Source: Zygnema cylindricum (taxonomy: Eukaryota; Streptophyta; Zygnematophyceae; Zygnematales; Zygnemataceae). From it: a DNA stretch of 64,000 nucleotides. The translations under genes were made by a program, and so were the position numbers. This document shows, one piece after another, positions 44,846 through 56,724 of this stretch. The notes under the pieces are model-generated. The model was not told the DNA's origin. It ran no database searches and saw nothing but the letters and a program-made list of their open reading frames with translations. Location of the stretch: contig JBBHKE010001659.1 of assembly GCA_037447655.1 (NCBI GenBank), positions 1-64,000 on the forward strand, read 5' to 3'. Positions within the stretch are counted from its first letter, which is position 1, and every line of letters begins with the position of its first letter.

Positions 44846-45775
44846 TCTCGTGCATCCATGGCGCCACGTCATCAGCTGTCACCAATGTTACCAGCTGTCA
44901 CACCTGTTTTCAACTGCCTTCTCCATCTTAATCCGCCAAATTCCTCCAACAAAATTTTCTCACTTGTTCCACCATCGCTTCCGCTAACTCCACATACCAT
45001 CCAAATTTCATAATACATAATATATATATTTTCATTTTCTTTTCTCTTTTCTCAACAATATCTAAATCCGAAAATTTCCCATAAAAATACATAAATAATA
45101 AACTATTTTCCGAAAATCAATTCTACCAATAATAAATAAAATTCCAACAAAAATTACCACATTTTCCTCTAACTACCATAACAATTTCCAAAAAATAAAA
45201 CTTTCCAAATTTTCTAAATTTCGCGACCCACGTACTTAATCCCACAAAATAAAACATTAAAAATAAAAGTAAATAAAATTTACATTCTCTATCCCAATTT
45301 TAAGCTCCAATAATGTTACATTTCCCAAAACTACCAACAATCCGAAAAATAAAATCTCATAACATCCCATAATTATAGATCCACAAATTCGGATCTTTCA
45401 CCAAATGCCACAACTCCACCTTTCGGATCTCTCCCCCAAACGTCGAAACTCCTCCTTCCACATCTCTCCACTAAATGTCAAATCTCCACATTTCGAAATG
45501 CTTCATTAAAAATAAACATTTATTTTCCAAAACTAAAATATCGATTCTCAAAATAAATCATTTTCATTGAGGGTAGACATTTCGGCACTGTCACTAAGTT
45601 AACCCTTGGGGCGATGCAAGATTAAACTCGGCACATACCAACACTATGATAAGGCCGATCTCATGGGTACACAGACACCATTACTGCAATACAACCAGCA
45701 AGGACAATATTAACCCGCTACAATGCGTGTGACAAAAACCTACATCGACTTAACCTAACATATGATAGATGGGGC
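44846..45775 (-). other. element A internal non-coding region
   Basis: AT-rich sequence with no gag or pol motif on either strand. It may hold packaging signals, but none can be identified by eye. Confidence 0.8.
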
Positions 45776-45789
45776 GTGGGCCCATAACC
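45776..45789 (-). other. element A primer-binding site (half-tRNA type)
   Basis: The minus strand reads GGTTATGGGCCCAC directly after the 5' LTR, identical to Copia-I, C1 and C2. Confidence 0.9.
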
Positions 45790-47120
45790 TGTTGTTCTTT
45801 GGTCTAAAATAGACCGCAGAAGCGACCCAAACTATCATGCAAAAAGCTAAGCAAAAATAGGTCGACGAACAATCATATGAAATGCATCCTCCATATGCGT
45901 ACACAGACGCAACAAACAACATTTAGGGTTTCATGGAATAATCAACATAAATAAACCCTATGACAACATCTAAGGTTTGATGGAATAATCAACATAAGCA
46001 AACCCTAGGACAAATGCATAAACAGTGCATATCAAACATATATAAAATAACATAAATAAATAATAACAAACAAATGCATTTCACATAAACAAAAGTATAA
46101 TCAAAGTATAATTAAATAATCATTATATCATTCAAAGTGCATGACCTAATCGACAACCCTAAAAGTCTACATCTTCGGTCCCCACTTTACTAACCAGCAT
46201 TGATTATTAATATTCTAATGAAGCTCAAATCTATATATACACTTGTGAGCTGTTAACAAATCACTAAGTGTCAAAATAACCAACGTAAATTACGTAACTG
46301 TCATTAAATCAAACTAATCGTAAGCGTACACCTGAAAGTCAAGCAATCGTAAGCGTACACTTGTCTGCAAATACGACACATAAATTAAAGTGTCGATATC
46401 CTCATTAATCACGTAAAATATAACTATTTTAATCAACACTAAATCATTAATTCAAATAAGACAAAACATTGATGCTTCAAATATTTACACCGACGCATCC
46501 AAAAATCCGCGTCATAAGTGACAACTTGCTTAGTCACTTGTCGATAAGTCCACGTAGTGAACCGACATCGCATATGTACGGTCCACTAGATAATGTGTCA
46601 TAAAAACAATGTGGTCCCTTAAAAATATCGGCGGACGTCGTCCGCCCTCCACGTGTACCTCGAACAACTTGCCGAAATCAATTCGTACGATCCAAATCCT
46701 GTCCGTACCGAAATCACGTACTTCGTCATAAATGCGCCTTGTCGCATTTAAGGTACACGTCATTTTCGATAAATTCATGTCGCAATAAGCGACAACTTAA
46801 AGTACACCTGTTAAATACGACGCTACGTACCGGCGGCGTCCCATGTAATAAATTTCATCTGTCGCATTATGTTTCGTACGTGCGACGTACCATTTTATCT
46901 TCGTCGATTATCTCACGTCGGATTGCTTCGCGATCCGCCGTCCATTTCCTCTCACATTTCGCGCCACTCAATTACTCCATTAATTTTATGTGTACATTTA
47001 ATTCCCCAATCCATAAATCCTTTCGGACCTCCACAATATATCGCGTAAATGCGTACGCACGAAACATCGCGTACGCACGAAACGCTCCGTACGCACGAAA
47101 CTAAGTTTTCAAAAACAACA
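45790..47120 (-). repeat. element A 5' LTR
   Basis: 1331 bp; see the 3' LTR. It is followed on the right by the duplication TCTAC and the rest of the B LTR. Confidence 0.95.
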
Positions 47121-47125
47121 TCTAC

Positions 47126-47485
47126 TGGTCACACTAATTTAAGTGACTGTACTACAATACTGTCTTATGCTACGACAAAGTACTAAAACTGTACTTACTA
47201 TTCTAAGAGTACTTCCAAAACCTAATTCTGCCTTTTCTCTATATCTGAATAGTGCGACACTATTTTAAATTAGTTGAACTACAAATCCTTGTTTCCAGAT
47301 ATTTACAAATAGGAGGCCGTACATTAAATGTTCCAGGTGCTTAGTCAGTAGTGGTCCATAGCATCCGGCCGAGTGTTATCGTGCTGTACGAAGCACCTGA
47401 TACGGTCCAAGTGTGCTTCGCCATTTATCGTCCCTTCTGAATCGTGTCCGTCAATTTGATGTCAATCAACGACCCTTCTAAGCTG
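47126..47485 (-). repeat. element B 3' LTR, part 2 (truncated)
   Basis: It is collinear with 60890-61234. The match stops at CGACCCTTCT (47479), and C1 begins a few bases later. About 300 bp of LTR seen at 61235-61534 are missing here. Confidence 0.9.
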
Positions 47486-48538
47486 TGTAGAAATTAATGG
47501 TTTTAAAGTATTTTCTAGGTCTGAATAGAAATAAAGAAGCCGAGGCAGTCTACCTCTAACTTCTCTCTCCAACTCTCAAACTTGTCGCAGTCACTGAGAA
47601 ATTGGAGAGGGAGCTAGAGCCATGGCTACCTAGGCTATCCAGAGGTTTACGGGAATATATATTTTAGTTAAGGGTTTAATTTAATAAAAGGTATGTGCCG
47701 GCCACAGGATTTGATCCTGGTACCTACCGGTCGCCAGTCAACCGTTAGTCGGTAGCCTTAGCCGTTAAGTGTAGAATCAGTGTTACGTACAATTAGATTT
47801 GATAATTAATTAAACACTTCTACGTAGCATAGTTTATTTAACTGAAATAGTTTTACGGGATACATAGATCCAGTAGATGTAAAAGTACGGATTCCGGTAC
47901 GAGTACGAAACCAATACCGCGTTTTTATTCCTTTAGTGAAACGAATACCGCGCATGCATTTATTACGGCTACGATTAAATGTGAATTTAATCGGACGGTC
48001 GGAATTAACGTCGAGATCGCGGAAGAGGATTTTCGGCGGTTTGTGGTCATCCCCACATCGGATGACACGTGGCGGAATGAACTTGGATCGCGGCATCTCT
48101 GAAGATTAATGGAGCGAATCCGGACATACCACGTGTAGACATTTAGGCCATGTCGTACAATGTTTGTACAAAAAGTACACCGGTAGCTGTACTTTTGTGT
48201 ACGAAACTGAAATTTGATTGGCTCCGTACATCAGTAGATAGAGTCTGTGAGAGAGATAGGACTTAGAAAAATTAGAAGATAGGACCCTCTCTCCCAGAGA
48301 GCTTCTGTTCAAAAGGTCAACTTTGACCTTCCATAACTTACTGCTTAGGGGAGCAAATTCAGAGATTCTTTTTGCTATCAACTCAAGGGAGTCTTGTCTT
48401 CACAGGGATGAAGTTGGTCAGAGTTTTTGTCTGCTAGGGTGGCAATTATTTTTGCTGAAACACAAAGGGGTCAGGGTTATCCTAGAGGCTTCTTGGAAGT
48501 TGTCCACTCGGAGGACTTATGGAGGTCTCCGAGTTTCA
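47486..48538 (+). repeat. C1 left LTR
   Basis: 1053 bp, TGTAGAAATTAATGG...GAGTTTCA. It contains the tRNA-like segment at about 47697-47775. Confidence 0.92.
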
Positions 48539-48552
48539 GGTTATGGGCCCAC
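48539..48552 (+). other. C1 primer-binding site (half-tRNA type)
   Basis: GGTTATGGGCCCAC starts at the base after the LTR, complementary to the initiator tRNA-Met anticodon arm. Confidence 0.9.
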
Positions 48553-48569
48553 CCTCTAGGGTACCAATC

Positions 48570-49640
48570 TTTAATGGAATTGGCTTCATATAGAGGGAAA
48601 GTATGATGATAAGAGCTCTATGCGAAAAAAGGTTTTGGGGGATAGTGAGTGGACGGTTGGGGCGTCCATCAAGTCTTCGAATTCCTCCAGGGTTTGGAGG
48701 AAGCAGATTCACCAGGAAAGAGGATCCACCTTCAACGAAGGAAACAAAAAAAGGAGAGGTGGTGGACAAAGGAAAGGAGAAGGAGGCGACCACACCAATA
48801 ACAACTGGTTCGGTATTCATGTCACCTATTCCGAGGAACGAGGAGAATGATACTGAAACCTGGGACTTGAACAATATGGCGGCAAAGCACTTCATCCTAG
48901 GCCATCTCACTCAAGGACTTGCATCTCCTCATTTGAAGGTAGAAAGGGCATCCGATCTTTGGATGGCTCTCATAGAGATGTACCGAAGTGGTACGATTCA
49001 GCAACAATAGTTGGCTGATCAGAAAGTTAACAAGTATGTATACAAAGGGGGAGGGATGTTGGATTTTTGCAATGAGCTTGCTACACTCTTCATGGAGCTA
49101 GAGAGTGCGGGAAAAGATTTTAGTGAAAAAGAAAAGGTTAACTCTTTACTGATGAAGTTACCCGATGAGTTCGAGAACATAGTCAACCGTGTGCAAGACT
49201 TGCCGGACTCAAGGTGGATATGGAACTCAGTGGTAGGGATGATTCTCGTTCGGCAGAATACGATAAAGATCCGAAGGGGAGGAAAGAGTGGCCAAGCCTT
49301 GGCAACTGCGACCGATTGGAGGAACAAGGATTCCCGGAAACCGGTTGGAAACTATAGGGGGGGGGGGAGCAGAAAAATCAGACCAAAGAGTTCGGAACAA
49401 AGGCTCCCAAAGGTTTATGTCATTTTTGTAAGAAACCTGGGCACTATATGGTAGAGTGCACTAAGCTAACCGAGCTTCGATTAAAGGAGGGGCAGACCGG
49501 TGGTATCCCGAGAGGAAAGAAAAAGGCCCTTGTGACACAGGTACATGAGACGGAATCCGAGGACGAGGACGATGAGCTCCTTTTGGATGAGGAGTTGGAG
49601 ACGAAAAACGAGGTCGAAATACCACGAAGGCGAAAATGTG
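48570..49640 (+). pseudogene. C1 gag
   Basis: The frame 48603-49010 (ALCEKRFWGIVSGRLGRPSS..., then ASDLWMALIEMYRSGTIQQQ) and 49011-49454 (LLMKLPDEFENIVNRVQDLP) form a copia gag broken only by a TAG at 49008-49010. A one-base change in a G run near 49362 then shifts the frame before the zinc knuckle, whose CHFCKKPGHYMVEC residues lie at about 49420-49460. The gag is better preserved than that of Copia-I. Confidence 0.88.
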
Positions 49641-50179
49641 CTTACGGTGGATTGAAAGGTGAAGCAGGCTGGATTGTAGATTCAAGTGCCTCCATGCACA
49701 TGTGTAAGGATAGGCACCTGTTCACTAAGATAATAAATATTCCCACCGTAAAGATAGAGTACGGGGATGGGAGGATAGTCACCACTACTCTTGTAGGATT
49801 GGTAGATTTGAAAGTGTTAGTAGAAGGAAAGACATCCATAGTAACATTCTCCGATGTATTGTTTATTCCGGAGCTAAACAAAAACCTCATCTCTACATCC
49901 GTATTAGATGATAAGGGTTTTTTCACAAGCACTAGGGAAGGAGTCATTACTGCTAGTTTTGAGGAGGATGTCTATTTCATTGCTGAGAAAGGTAGCCATG
50001 GGATATTTAGGCTGGTTTTAAGTAATAAAAAGAAGAAACTTTATTATGCTGGTGTTCATGATATTATGATGTGGCATAAGAGGCTTGGGCATGTGAATCT
50101 AGACAAGTTAAGAGAGATGAAAAAGTTGGGAGTGGTGAAAGGGATTAAGTTCAGTGAGTGTGATAATATAAGTGATAGT
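49640..50179 (+). pseudogene. C1 protease and truncated integrase start
   Basis: The frame 49448-50191 is open over 247 codons: linker, GWIVDSSASMHMCKDRHLF (active site D-S-S, where C2 has D-S-G), the NLISTSVLDDKGFF block, then MMWHKRLGHVNLDKL (His pair of the zinc site). It stops at the junction with the second LTR, so no integrase core exists. Confidence 0.9.
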
Positions 50180-50957
50180 TGTAGAAATTAATGGTTTTAA
50201 AGTATTTTGTAGGTCTGAATAGAAATAAAGAAGCCGAGGCATTATACCTCTAACTTCTCTCTCGAAACTCTCAAACTTGTCGCAGTCACTGAGAAATTGG
50301 AGAGGAAGCTAGAGCCATGGCTACCTAGGCTATCCTGAGGTTTACGGGAAATTTATACTAGTTAGGGAGGAGATTATTTACTAAAAGGTATATGCCGACC
50401 ACAGGATTTGATCCTAGTACCTGCCGGCCGACAGATAGTACATAGCCGGTAGCCTTAGCCGTAAGGTCTAGAACTAGTCTTACGAAATATATAGTACGAT
50501 AATTAATTAAACATTAATTCGTAGGATAAATCATATAACTATAATTGTTAACGGGATACATAGATCTGGTATGTAAAAGTACGAATTGTGGTACGGATAA
50601 AGAATCAATACTGCACATAGATTTCGTAAGCGAAACAAATACCGCACATGTATTTATTACGGCTACGATCAAATACGAGTTTAATCGGACGGCCGCAATT
50701 AGCGCCGAGATTGCGGAAGAAGAATTTGGTTGTTTGTGGGCATCGCCACATCGGATGACACGTGGCGATGTCACATTGGAGCGCGGCATCTCCGAGGATT
50801 AAAGGAGCGAATCCGGACATACCACGTGTCGACATTTAGGGCATGTCGTACAGTGTTTGTACAAAAAGTACACCGACAGCTGTACTTTTGCGTACGTAAC
50901 TGTAATCTGATTGGTTCCGTACATCAGAAGATAGAGTCTGTGAGAGAGATAGGACTT
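50180..50957 (+). repeat. C1 right LTR, 3'-truncated
   Basis: It starts TGTAGAAATTAATGG and matches 47486-48264. The last 275 bp are missing and B's RT begins at about 50958. Confidence 0.9.
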
Positions 50958-51500
50958 ATAAAGAATCCAATCCTCCCCTTGCTGTACATAAAGTGAATGA
51001 TCTGAACTAATCCTTTAAAATCCTAGTCCAGTAAGAAATTCATCTAGTTTTAAGTTCCATTTTCTGGGGGCTTGTTTCAGCCCGTACAAAGATTTTATTG
51101 GTTTACAGACTTAGTTTTCTTTCCCTTTCTCTACGTACATCTCTAGTTGTTTCATGTAAATGGTATCCTCTAACTCTCCATGTAGGAAGGTAGTCTTAAC
51201 GTCCATCTCGTGGAATTCCATGTTTTCTACAACAACCAAACTTAGGAAGATTCCGAGAGTGGGAAATCTGACAACTAGAGAGAAGGTTTCTTCAAAATCA
51301 ATACCTTCTTTCTGATTGTAACCTTTGGCCACAAGTTTGGCTTTGTACCTTTCGATGGTGTTGTCCCGGTTGAGTTTCACATTGAACACCCATTTGCTAC
51401 CGATGGCATTCTTGCCCGGAGGAAGATCCACCAGCTCCCACGTCTGCGCCTCCATGATGGACTTTATTTTGTCGTTTACCGCCTCGATCCATGATTTCTC
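50958..51500 (-). pseudogene. element B reverse transcriptase (truncated)
   Basis: The minus-strand frame 51455-51111 reads AQTWELVDLPPGKNAIGSKW and VFNVKLNRDNTIERYKAKLV. A frameshifted continuation ([25 protein letters not shown]) runs to the junction at about 50958. The YVDD active site and RNase H are lost. Confidence 0.88.
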
Positions 51501-51805
51501 TCCGGTGATGTGAAGGCTTCCTGAATTGTTAACGGTTCTGTTGTGGCTGCGGAGAAAGCAAAATGTGAGCTTGCTTGCAGACGGCTGCTGGTTCTTTTTC
51601 CCCCCGAGAATTTTGACGCTTAAATTGTCGGCAACCTGCTATTTGTTTTCTTGTTTTGAGTTGTTGCAGGTGCCGAAACTGGATCTGGATTAGACTCCTC
51701 ATGTGTAGGAAGTTGTGTTGGTGCCGAATCTGGTTCCGCAGCAGTTGTTGCATCCAGTAGAGGCATATGTGGAGATGTAGTTGTAGCCGGTGACTGTGAC
51801 TGAAA
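51501..51805 (-). pseudogene. element B integrase-RT linker
   Basis: A Gln/Ser/Thr-rich linker with several stops, as expected between copia integrase and RT. Confidence 0.6.
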
Positions 51806-52660
51806 TTAAACAGGTTGAGTATGCTGAAAGATCACATACTCCTGTACCTTTGCTGTTTGTTCAACTTCTGTGTTTTTGAACAGATCAACCGAATCCTGTT
51901 CATCCTTCAACTGTATATTTCTACATACAATGACTTTCTTTTTCTCTACGACATATACCCTATAACCCTTTGCATTGTCATCATATCCCATAACGATCCG
52001 AGGTAAGCCCTTTGCTTCTATTTTCCATCTAGTCTGCGATGTGTCTAAGACAAAACATTTGCTGCTAAATACTCTAAAGTGACTAACATCCGGTTTCATG
52101 CCTTTCCAAAGTTCATAAGGTGTAGTCTTAACCGATCTATATGCAACTCTGTTCTTAATATAGATCGCACAATTGAGTGCTTCAGCCCAGAATTTCAAAT
52201 CTAAACCTTTATCTGCAAGCATAGACCTAGCACTTTCTGTGACAGTTCTATTTAGTCTTTCACATACACCATTTTGTTCCGATGTGTACGGAACCGTCAA
52301 GTTATGAGTGATACCTTCCTGGAGGAGAAATTGTTCGAACTCCTTTGAAGTATATTCTCCTCCGTTGTCCGATCTTAGTGTCAGAATCGGAACTCCATGC
52401 AGCTTTTCTGCCCATGCCTTGTAGTGCTTGAAGTGTCTAAACACTTTACTCTTCTGCTGCATGAAGTAGACTCTTGTGAACCTTGAGTAGTCATCAGTGA
52501 ATGTAACCTTATACTGGACACCTCCAGCTGATGGAACTTGTGATGGGCCGAGAACATCCGAGTGGATAAGTTGTAGAACTTTGTCGGATTTGTGGTCAGA
52601 TTGCTGGGGAAATGGTAATCAGTGAATCTTTCCAAGTGAGCAACCATCACATGATTTCAC
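51806..52660 (-). pseudogene. element B integrase core
   Basis: The open frame 52462-51806 (218 codons) has LRSDNGGEYTSKEFEQFL (Asp), SEQNGVCERLNRTVTESARS (Glu) and the C-terminal YELWKGMKPDVSHFRVF block. The first catalytic Asp lies in the frame-shifted piece upstream (52650-52470). It is one of the best kept domains in the window. Confidence 0.9.
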
Positions 52661-53093
52661 AGGCTGAGAAGTAAGAGAGACACCCTCATTTTTTCCTGAA
52701 TTCACCATCTTTTGCAAGCTATCATAATTGATATGGCCTAATCTTTTATACCATAACTCATTTACAAATAATACAATGGAATAGAGAACATCATTTTCTT
52801 TGTATTCAGCCATATCCATCCTATACATCTTGCTTGCATCTCTAGTTCTTGTCACTGCAACTTTTCCTAGCTTGCTAACAACCTGTATTCCTCTTTTGAG
52901 GATTACATCAAATCCTTTGCTCTCTACTAAAGAAGTAGAAAATAGATTCTTTTGGAACTCTGGTACATATAACACATTGTGGAGAGTTCTCTTTACAGAC
53001 TTTCCCCCCACATCTACCATTAAAGATACATTACCCTGTGCTGAAGTTTGCACACTCATGGCGCAGGCATAGTAGATGTTTTTTGTAGAAATT
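52661..53093 (-). pseudogene. element B protease end and GAG-pre-integrase
   Basis: The frame 53059-52619 holds LHNVLYVPEFQKNLFST and ELWYKRLGHINYDSL, where the first His of the zinc pair is replaced by Tyr, then CDGCSLGKIH (intact Cys pair). C2 interrupts the gene at 53093; the protease active site lies beyond it at about 59590. Confidence 0.9.
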
Positions 53094-54131
53094 AATGGTT
53101 TTTAAGTATTTTCTAGGTCTGAATATAAATAAAGAAGCCGAGGCAGTCTACCTCTAACTTCTCTCTCCAACTCTCAAACTTGTCGCAGTCACTGAGAAAT
53201 TGGAGAGGAAGCTAGAGCCATGGCTACCTAGGCTATCCTGAGGTTTACGGGAAATTTATATTAGTCAAGGGATTAATTACTAAAAGGTATGTGCCGGCGA
53301 CAGGATTTGATCCTGGTACCTGCCGGCCGTTAGAGAATAGATAGCCGGTAGCCTTAGCCGTTAAGTCTAGAAGTAGTCTTACATAGTATATAGTACGATA
53401 ATGATTTAAACATGTACACGTAGGATAAATCATTTAACTATAACTGTCAACGGGATACATAGATATGGTAGTGTAAAAGTACGAATTGCGGTACGGATAA
53501 GAAATCAACACCGCGCATTGTTTTCGTAAGCGAAACAAATACCGCGCATGTATTTATTACGGCTACGATCAAATGCAAGTTTAATCGGACGGCCCAAATT
53601 AGCGCCAAGATCGCGGAAGGAGAATTCGGCGGTTTGTGGGCATCGCCACATCGGATGACACGTGGCGATATAACATTGGAGCGCGGCATCTCCGAGGATT
53701 AAAGGAGCGAATCTGGATATTCCACGTGTGGACATTTAGGCCATGTCGTACAATGTCCGTACATAAAGTACACCGGCAGCTGTACTTTTGCGTACGGAAA
53801 TGTATTCTGATTGGTTCCGTACATCAGTAGATAGAGTCTGTGAGAGAGATAGGACTTAGAAAAATTAGAAGATAGGACCCTCTCTCCCAGAGAGCTTCTG
53901 TACAAAAGGTCAACTTTGACCCTCTATAACTTACTGCTCACGGGAGCAAATTCAGAGATTCTTTTTGCTATCGACTCACGAGAGTCTTGCCTTCACAGGG
54001 GTGAAGGTGGTCAGAGTTTTTGTCTGCCAGGGTGGCAGTTATTTTTGCTTAAACAAAAAGGGGTCAGAATTATCCCAGAGGCTTCTTGGAAGCTGTCCAC
54101 TCTGAGGACTTATGGAGGTCTTGGAGTTTCA
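53094..54131 (+). repeat. C2 5' LTR
   Basis: 1038 bp, TGTAGAAATTAATGG...GAGTTTCA, matching 58483-59529 with scattered differences. Confidence 0.93.
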
Positions 54132-54145
54132 GGTTATGGGCCCAC
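54132..54145 (+). other. C2 primer-binding site (half-tRNA type)
   Basis: GGTTATGGGCCCAC lies directly after the LTR. Confidence 0.9.
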
Positions 54146-54154
54146 CCTCTAGGG

Positions 54155-55130
54155 TACCAATCTTTAATGGAATTGGCTTCATATACTGGGAAAGTATGAT
54201 GATAGGAGCTCTATGCGAAAAAAGGTTTTGGGGGATAGTGAGTGGACGATTGGGGCGTCCATCAAGTCTTAAAATTCCTCCAGGGTTTAAAGGAAGCAGA
54301 TTCACCAGGAAAAGAGGATTCACCTTCAACGGAGGAAACAAAGGAAGGAGAGGTGGTGGACAAAGGAAAGGAGAAGGAGGCGACCACACCAATAGCAACT
54401 GGTTTAGCATTCATGTCACCTATTCCGAGGAACGAGGAGAATGATACTGAAACCTGGGACTTCAACAATATGGCGGCAAAGCACTTCATCCTACGCCATC
54501 TCACTCTAGGACTTGCATGTCCTCATTTGCAGGTAGAAAGGGCATCCGATCTTTGGATGGCTCTCATAGAGATGTACCAAAGTGGTACGATTCAGCAACA
54601 ACAGTTGGCTGATCAGAAAGTTAAGGAGTATGTATACAAAGGGGGAAATATGTTGGATTTTTGCAATGAGCTTGCTACACTCTTCATGGATCTAGAGAGT
54701 GCGGGAAAAGTTTTTAGTGAAAAAGAAAAGGTTAACTGTTTACTGATGAAGCTACCTGATGAGTTCGAGAACATAGTCAACCGAGTGCAGGACTTGCCGG
54801 ACTCAAGGTGGATATGGAATTCAGTGGTAGGGATGATTCTCGTTCGAGAGAATACGATTGAGATTCGAAGGGGAGGAAAGAGTGGCCAAGCCTTGGCAAA
54901 AGCGACCGATTGGAGGAACAAGGATTCTCGGAAACCAGTCGGAAACTATGGGGGTAGGGAGCAGAAAAAACAGGTTGACGAGTTCGAACCTAGGGCTCCC
55001 AAAGGTTTATGTCATTTTTGTAAGAAACCGGGGCACTAAATGGCAGAGTGCACTAAGCTAACCGAGCTTCCGTTAAAGGAGGGGTAGACCGGTGGTACCC
55101 CAAGAGGAAAGAAAAAGGCCCTTGTCACAC
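54155..55130 (+). pseudogene. C2 gag
   Basis: The N-terminal part (PIFNGIGFIYWESMMIGALC) is in one frame. A one-base gain in an A run near 54320 shifts to the frame 54242-55039, which continues through LWMALIEMYQSGTIQQQQL to the zinc knuckle CHFCKKPGH. A TAA at 55037-55039 falls inside the knuckle (TAT in C1), and a TAG at about 55086 replaces the CAG of C1. Confidence 0.9.
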
Positions 55131-55610
55131 AGGTACTTGAGGCGGAATCCGAGGACGAGGACGATGAGCTCCTTTTGGATGAGGAGTTGGAGGCGAAAAC
55201 TGAGGTTGAAATTCCACGAAGGCAGAAATGTGCTTACGGTGGATTGAAAGGTGAAGCAGGCTGGATTATAGATTCAGGTGCCTCAATGCACATGTGTAAG
55301 GATAGACACCTGTTCACTAAGATAAGAAAGATTCACACCGTAGAGATAGAGAACGAGGATGGGAGGATAGTCACCACTACTCTTGTAGGATCGGTAGATC
55401 TGAAAGTGTTAGTAGAAGGAAAGACATCCATATTAACATTCTCCGATGTATTGTTTATTCCGGATGCGAACAAAAACCTTATCTCTACATCTATATTAGA
55501 TGATAAGGGTTTTTTCACAAGCATTAGGGAAGGAGTCTTTACTGCTAGTTTTGAGGAGGATGTCTATTTCATTGCTGGCAAAGGTAGCCATGGATGTTTA
55601 GGCTGATCTT
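55131..55610 (+). pseudogene. C2 protease
   Basis: The frame 55175-55606 carries GWIIDSGASMHMCKDRHLF (intact D-S-G active site at about 55270) and NLISTSILDDKGFF. A one-base loss near 55592 (compare C1 at 49999) shifts the frame before the integrase. Confidence 0.9.
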
Positions 55611-56724
55611 AAGTAATGAAACGAAGAAACTTTATTATGTTGGTGTTCATGATATTATGATGTGGCATAAGAGGCTTGGGCATGTGAATCTAGATAAGTT
55701 AAGAAAGATGAAAAAGATGGGAGTGGTGGAAGGGATTCAGTTCAGTGAGAGTGATGATATAAGTGATTGTAGTGGGTGTGCTCAAGGTAAAGCACACAGA
55801 TTACCCTTTCCTAAAACAGCCACCTACAAGGGAGAAAAACTTCTAGATCTAGTACACACACATATTTGGGGACCGGCTAGAGTGCCCTCACTGGGGGGGA
55901 AGAGATTTCTGATGACTATAACTGATGATTGGTCTCGGTATTCCCGGGTGTATTTTTTGAAAAACAAGTCAGAAGCTGAGGATTGTTTTAGACAATATAA
56001 AGCATGGAGCGAAAAACTCCATGAAACTCTAATCAAGAGAGTAAGGAGTGACAATGGTGGAGAGTATACTTCTAACCAGTTTGAGGTTTTTTTTTGAAGG
56101 AAGATGGGGTTCAACACCAAAAGACAGTTCCAGAAAAATCCGGAACAGAATGGGGTAGCTGAAAGGTTAAATAGAACACTAAGTGATATTGCTAGAAGTA
56201 TGTTCTTAGATAAAAAGATAGGAAAAAGATTTTGGGCAGAAGCAATGAACTCTGCTAATTATCTCAAGAATAGAGTTCTTACTTCGGCTATAAAAGATCA
56301 AACACCTTATGAGAGATGGACAGGCCAAAAACCAGACATATCTCACTTAAAGGTTTTCGGCAGACAAGTATTAAGTCTAGATACAGATCGGTCTAATTGG
56401 AAGCTAGATCCTAAAGGAAAACCGGGATACTTATTAGGATATGATAAAGATGTTAAAGGATATAGAGTTTATGATCTAAAAAGAGAAGATATAATCTTAG
56501 TAAAACATCTAGTAGTTATGGATGAAGGAAAGTCTGTGGATCCCTTCAAATATACGAAGTCAGTAAAAATCAGATTTGAGTTTGAAAATTATGATGACTT
56601 TGAGCTTCCTAACTATCCAGGTTTTAGAGACGATGACATTCTTGCAGGTACAAATCAGACTGAAAAGGACTCGGCTGTGGAAACTCTACTGACAACTCTA
56701 CACGGAAGACGTGGTGGAAATTGA
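55594..56724 (+). pseudogene. C2 integrase
   Basis: The zinc site is complete (WHKRLGHVNLDKL...CSGCAQGKAH, 55660-55800). The core is TDDWSRYSRVYFL (Asp), VRSDNGGEYTSNQF (Asp, about 56045), then, after a shift in a T run at 56088-56096, EQNGVAERLNRTLSDIARS (Glu, about 56160) and YERWTGQKPDISHLKVFG. Its three pieces would make a full DDE integrase but for the shift. Confidence 0.92.

Larger units (their letters stand above)
43498..47120 (-). mobile_element. element A: non-autonomous LTR retrotransposon
   Basis: Two 1331-bp LTRs (43498-44828 and 45790-47120) differ at only two positions that I could find. The 961-bp internal region has no credible ORF. The primer site on the minus strand is GGTTATGGGCCCAC (45789-45776) and the polypurine-tract complement lies at 44829-44845. 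The target duplication TCTAC is at 43493-43497 and 47121-47125. The empty site exists in the B 5' LTR (about 60885). It must use the proteins of an autonomous copia element. Confidence 0.95.
47486..50957 (+). mobile_element. copia element C1 (deletion derivative)
   Basis: LTR (47486-48538), primer site, gag, protease and the start of integrase, then directly a second LTR (50180) that is itself cut at 50957 and joined to B's RT. No flanking duplication is present, consistent with a deletion that removed its right end together with B's 3' part. Confidence 0.88.

Noticed and set aside
50514-50996. Similar short frames seen near 47.8, 50.6, 53.5 and 58.9 kb
   Set aside because: They are parts of the repeated C-family LTRs. 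No start, length or motif supports a gene.
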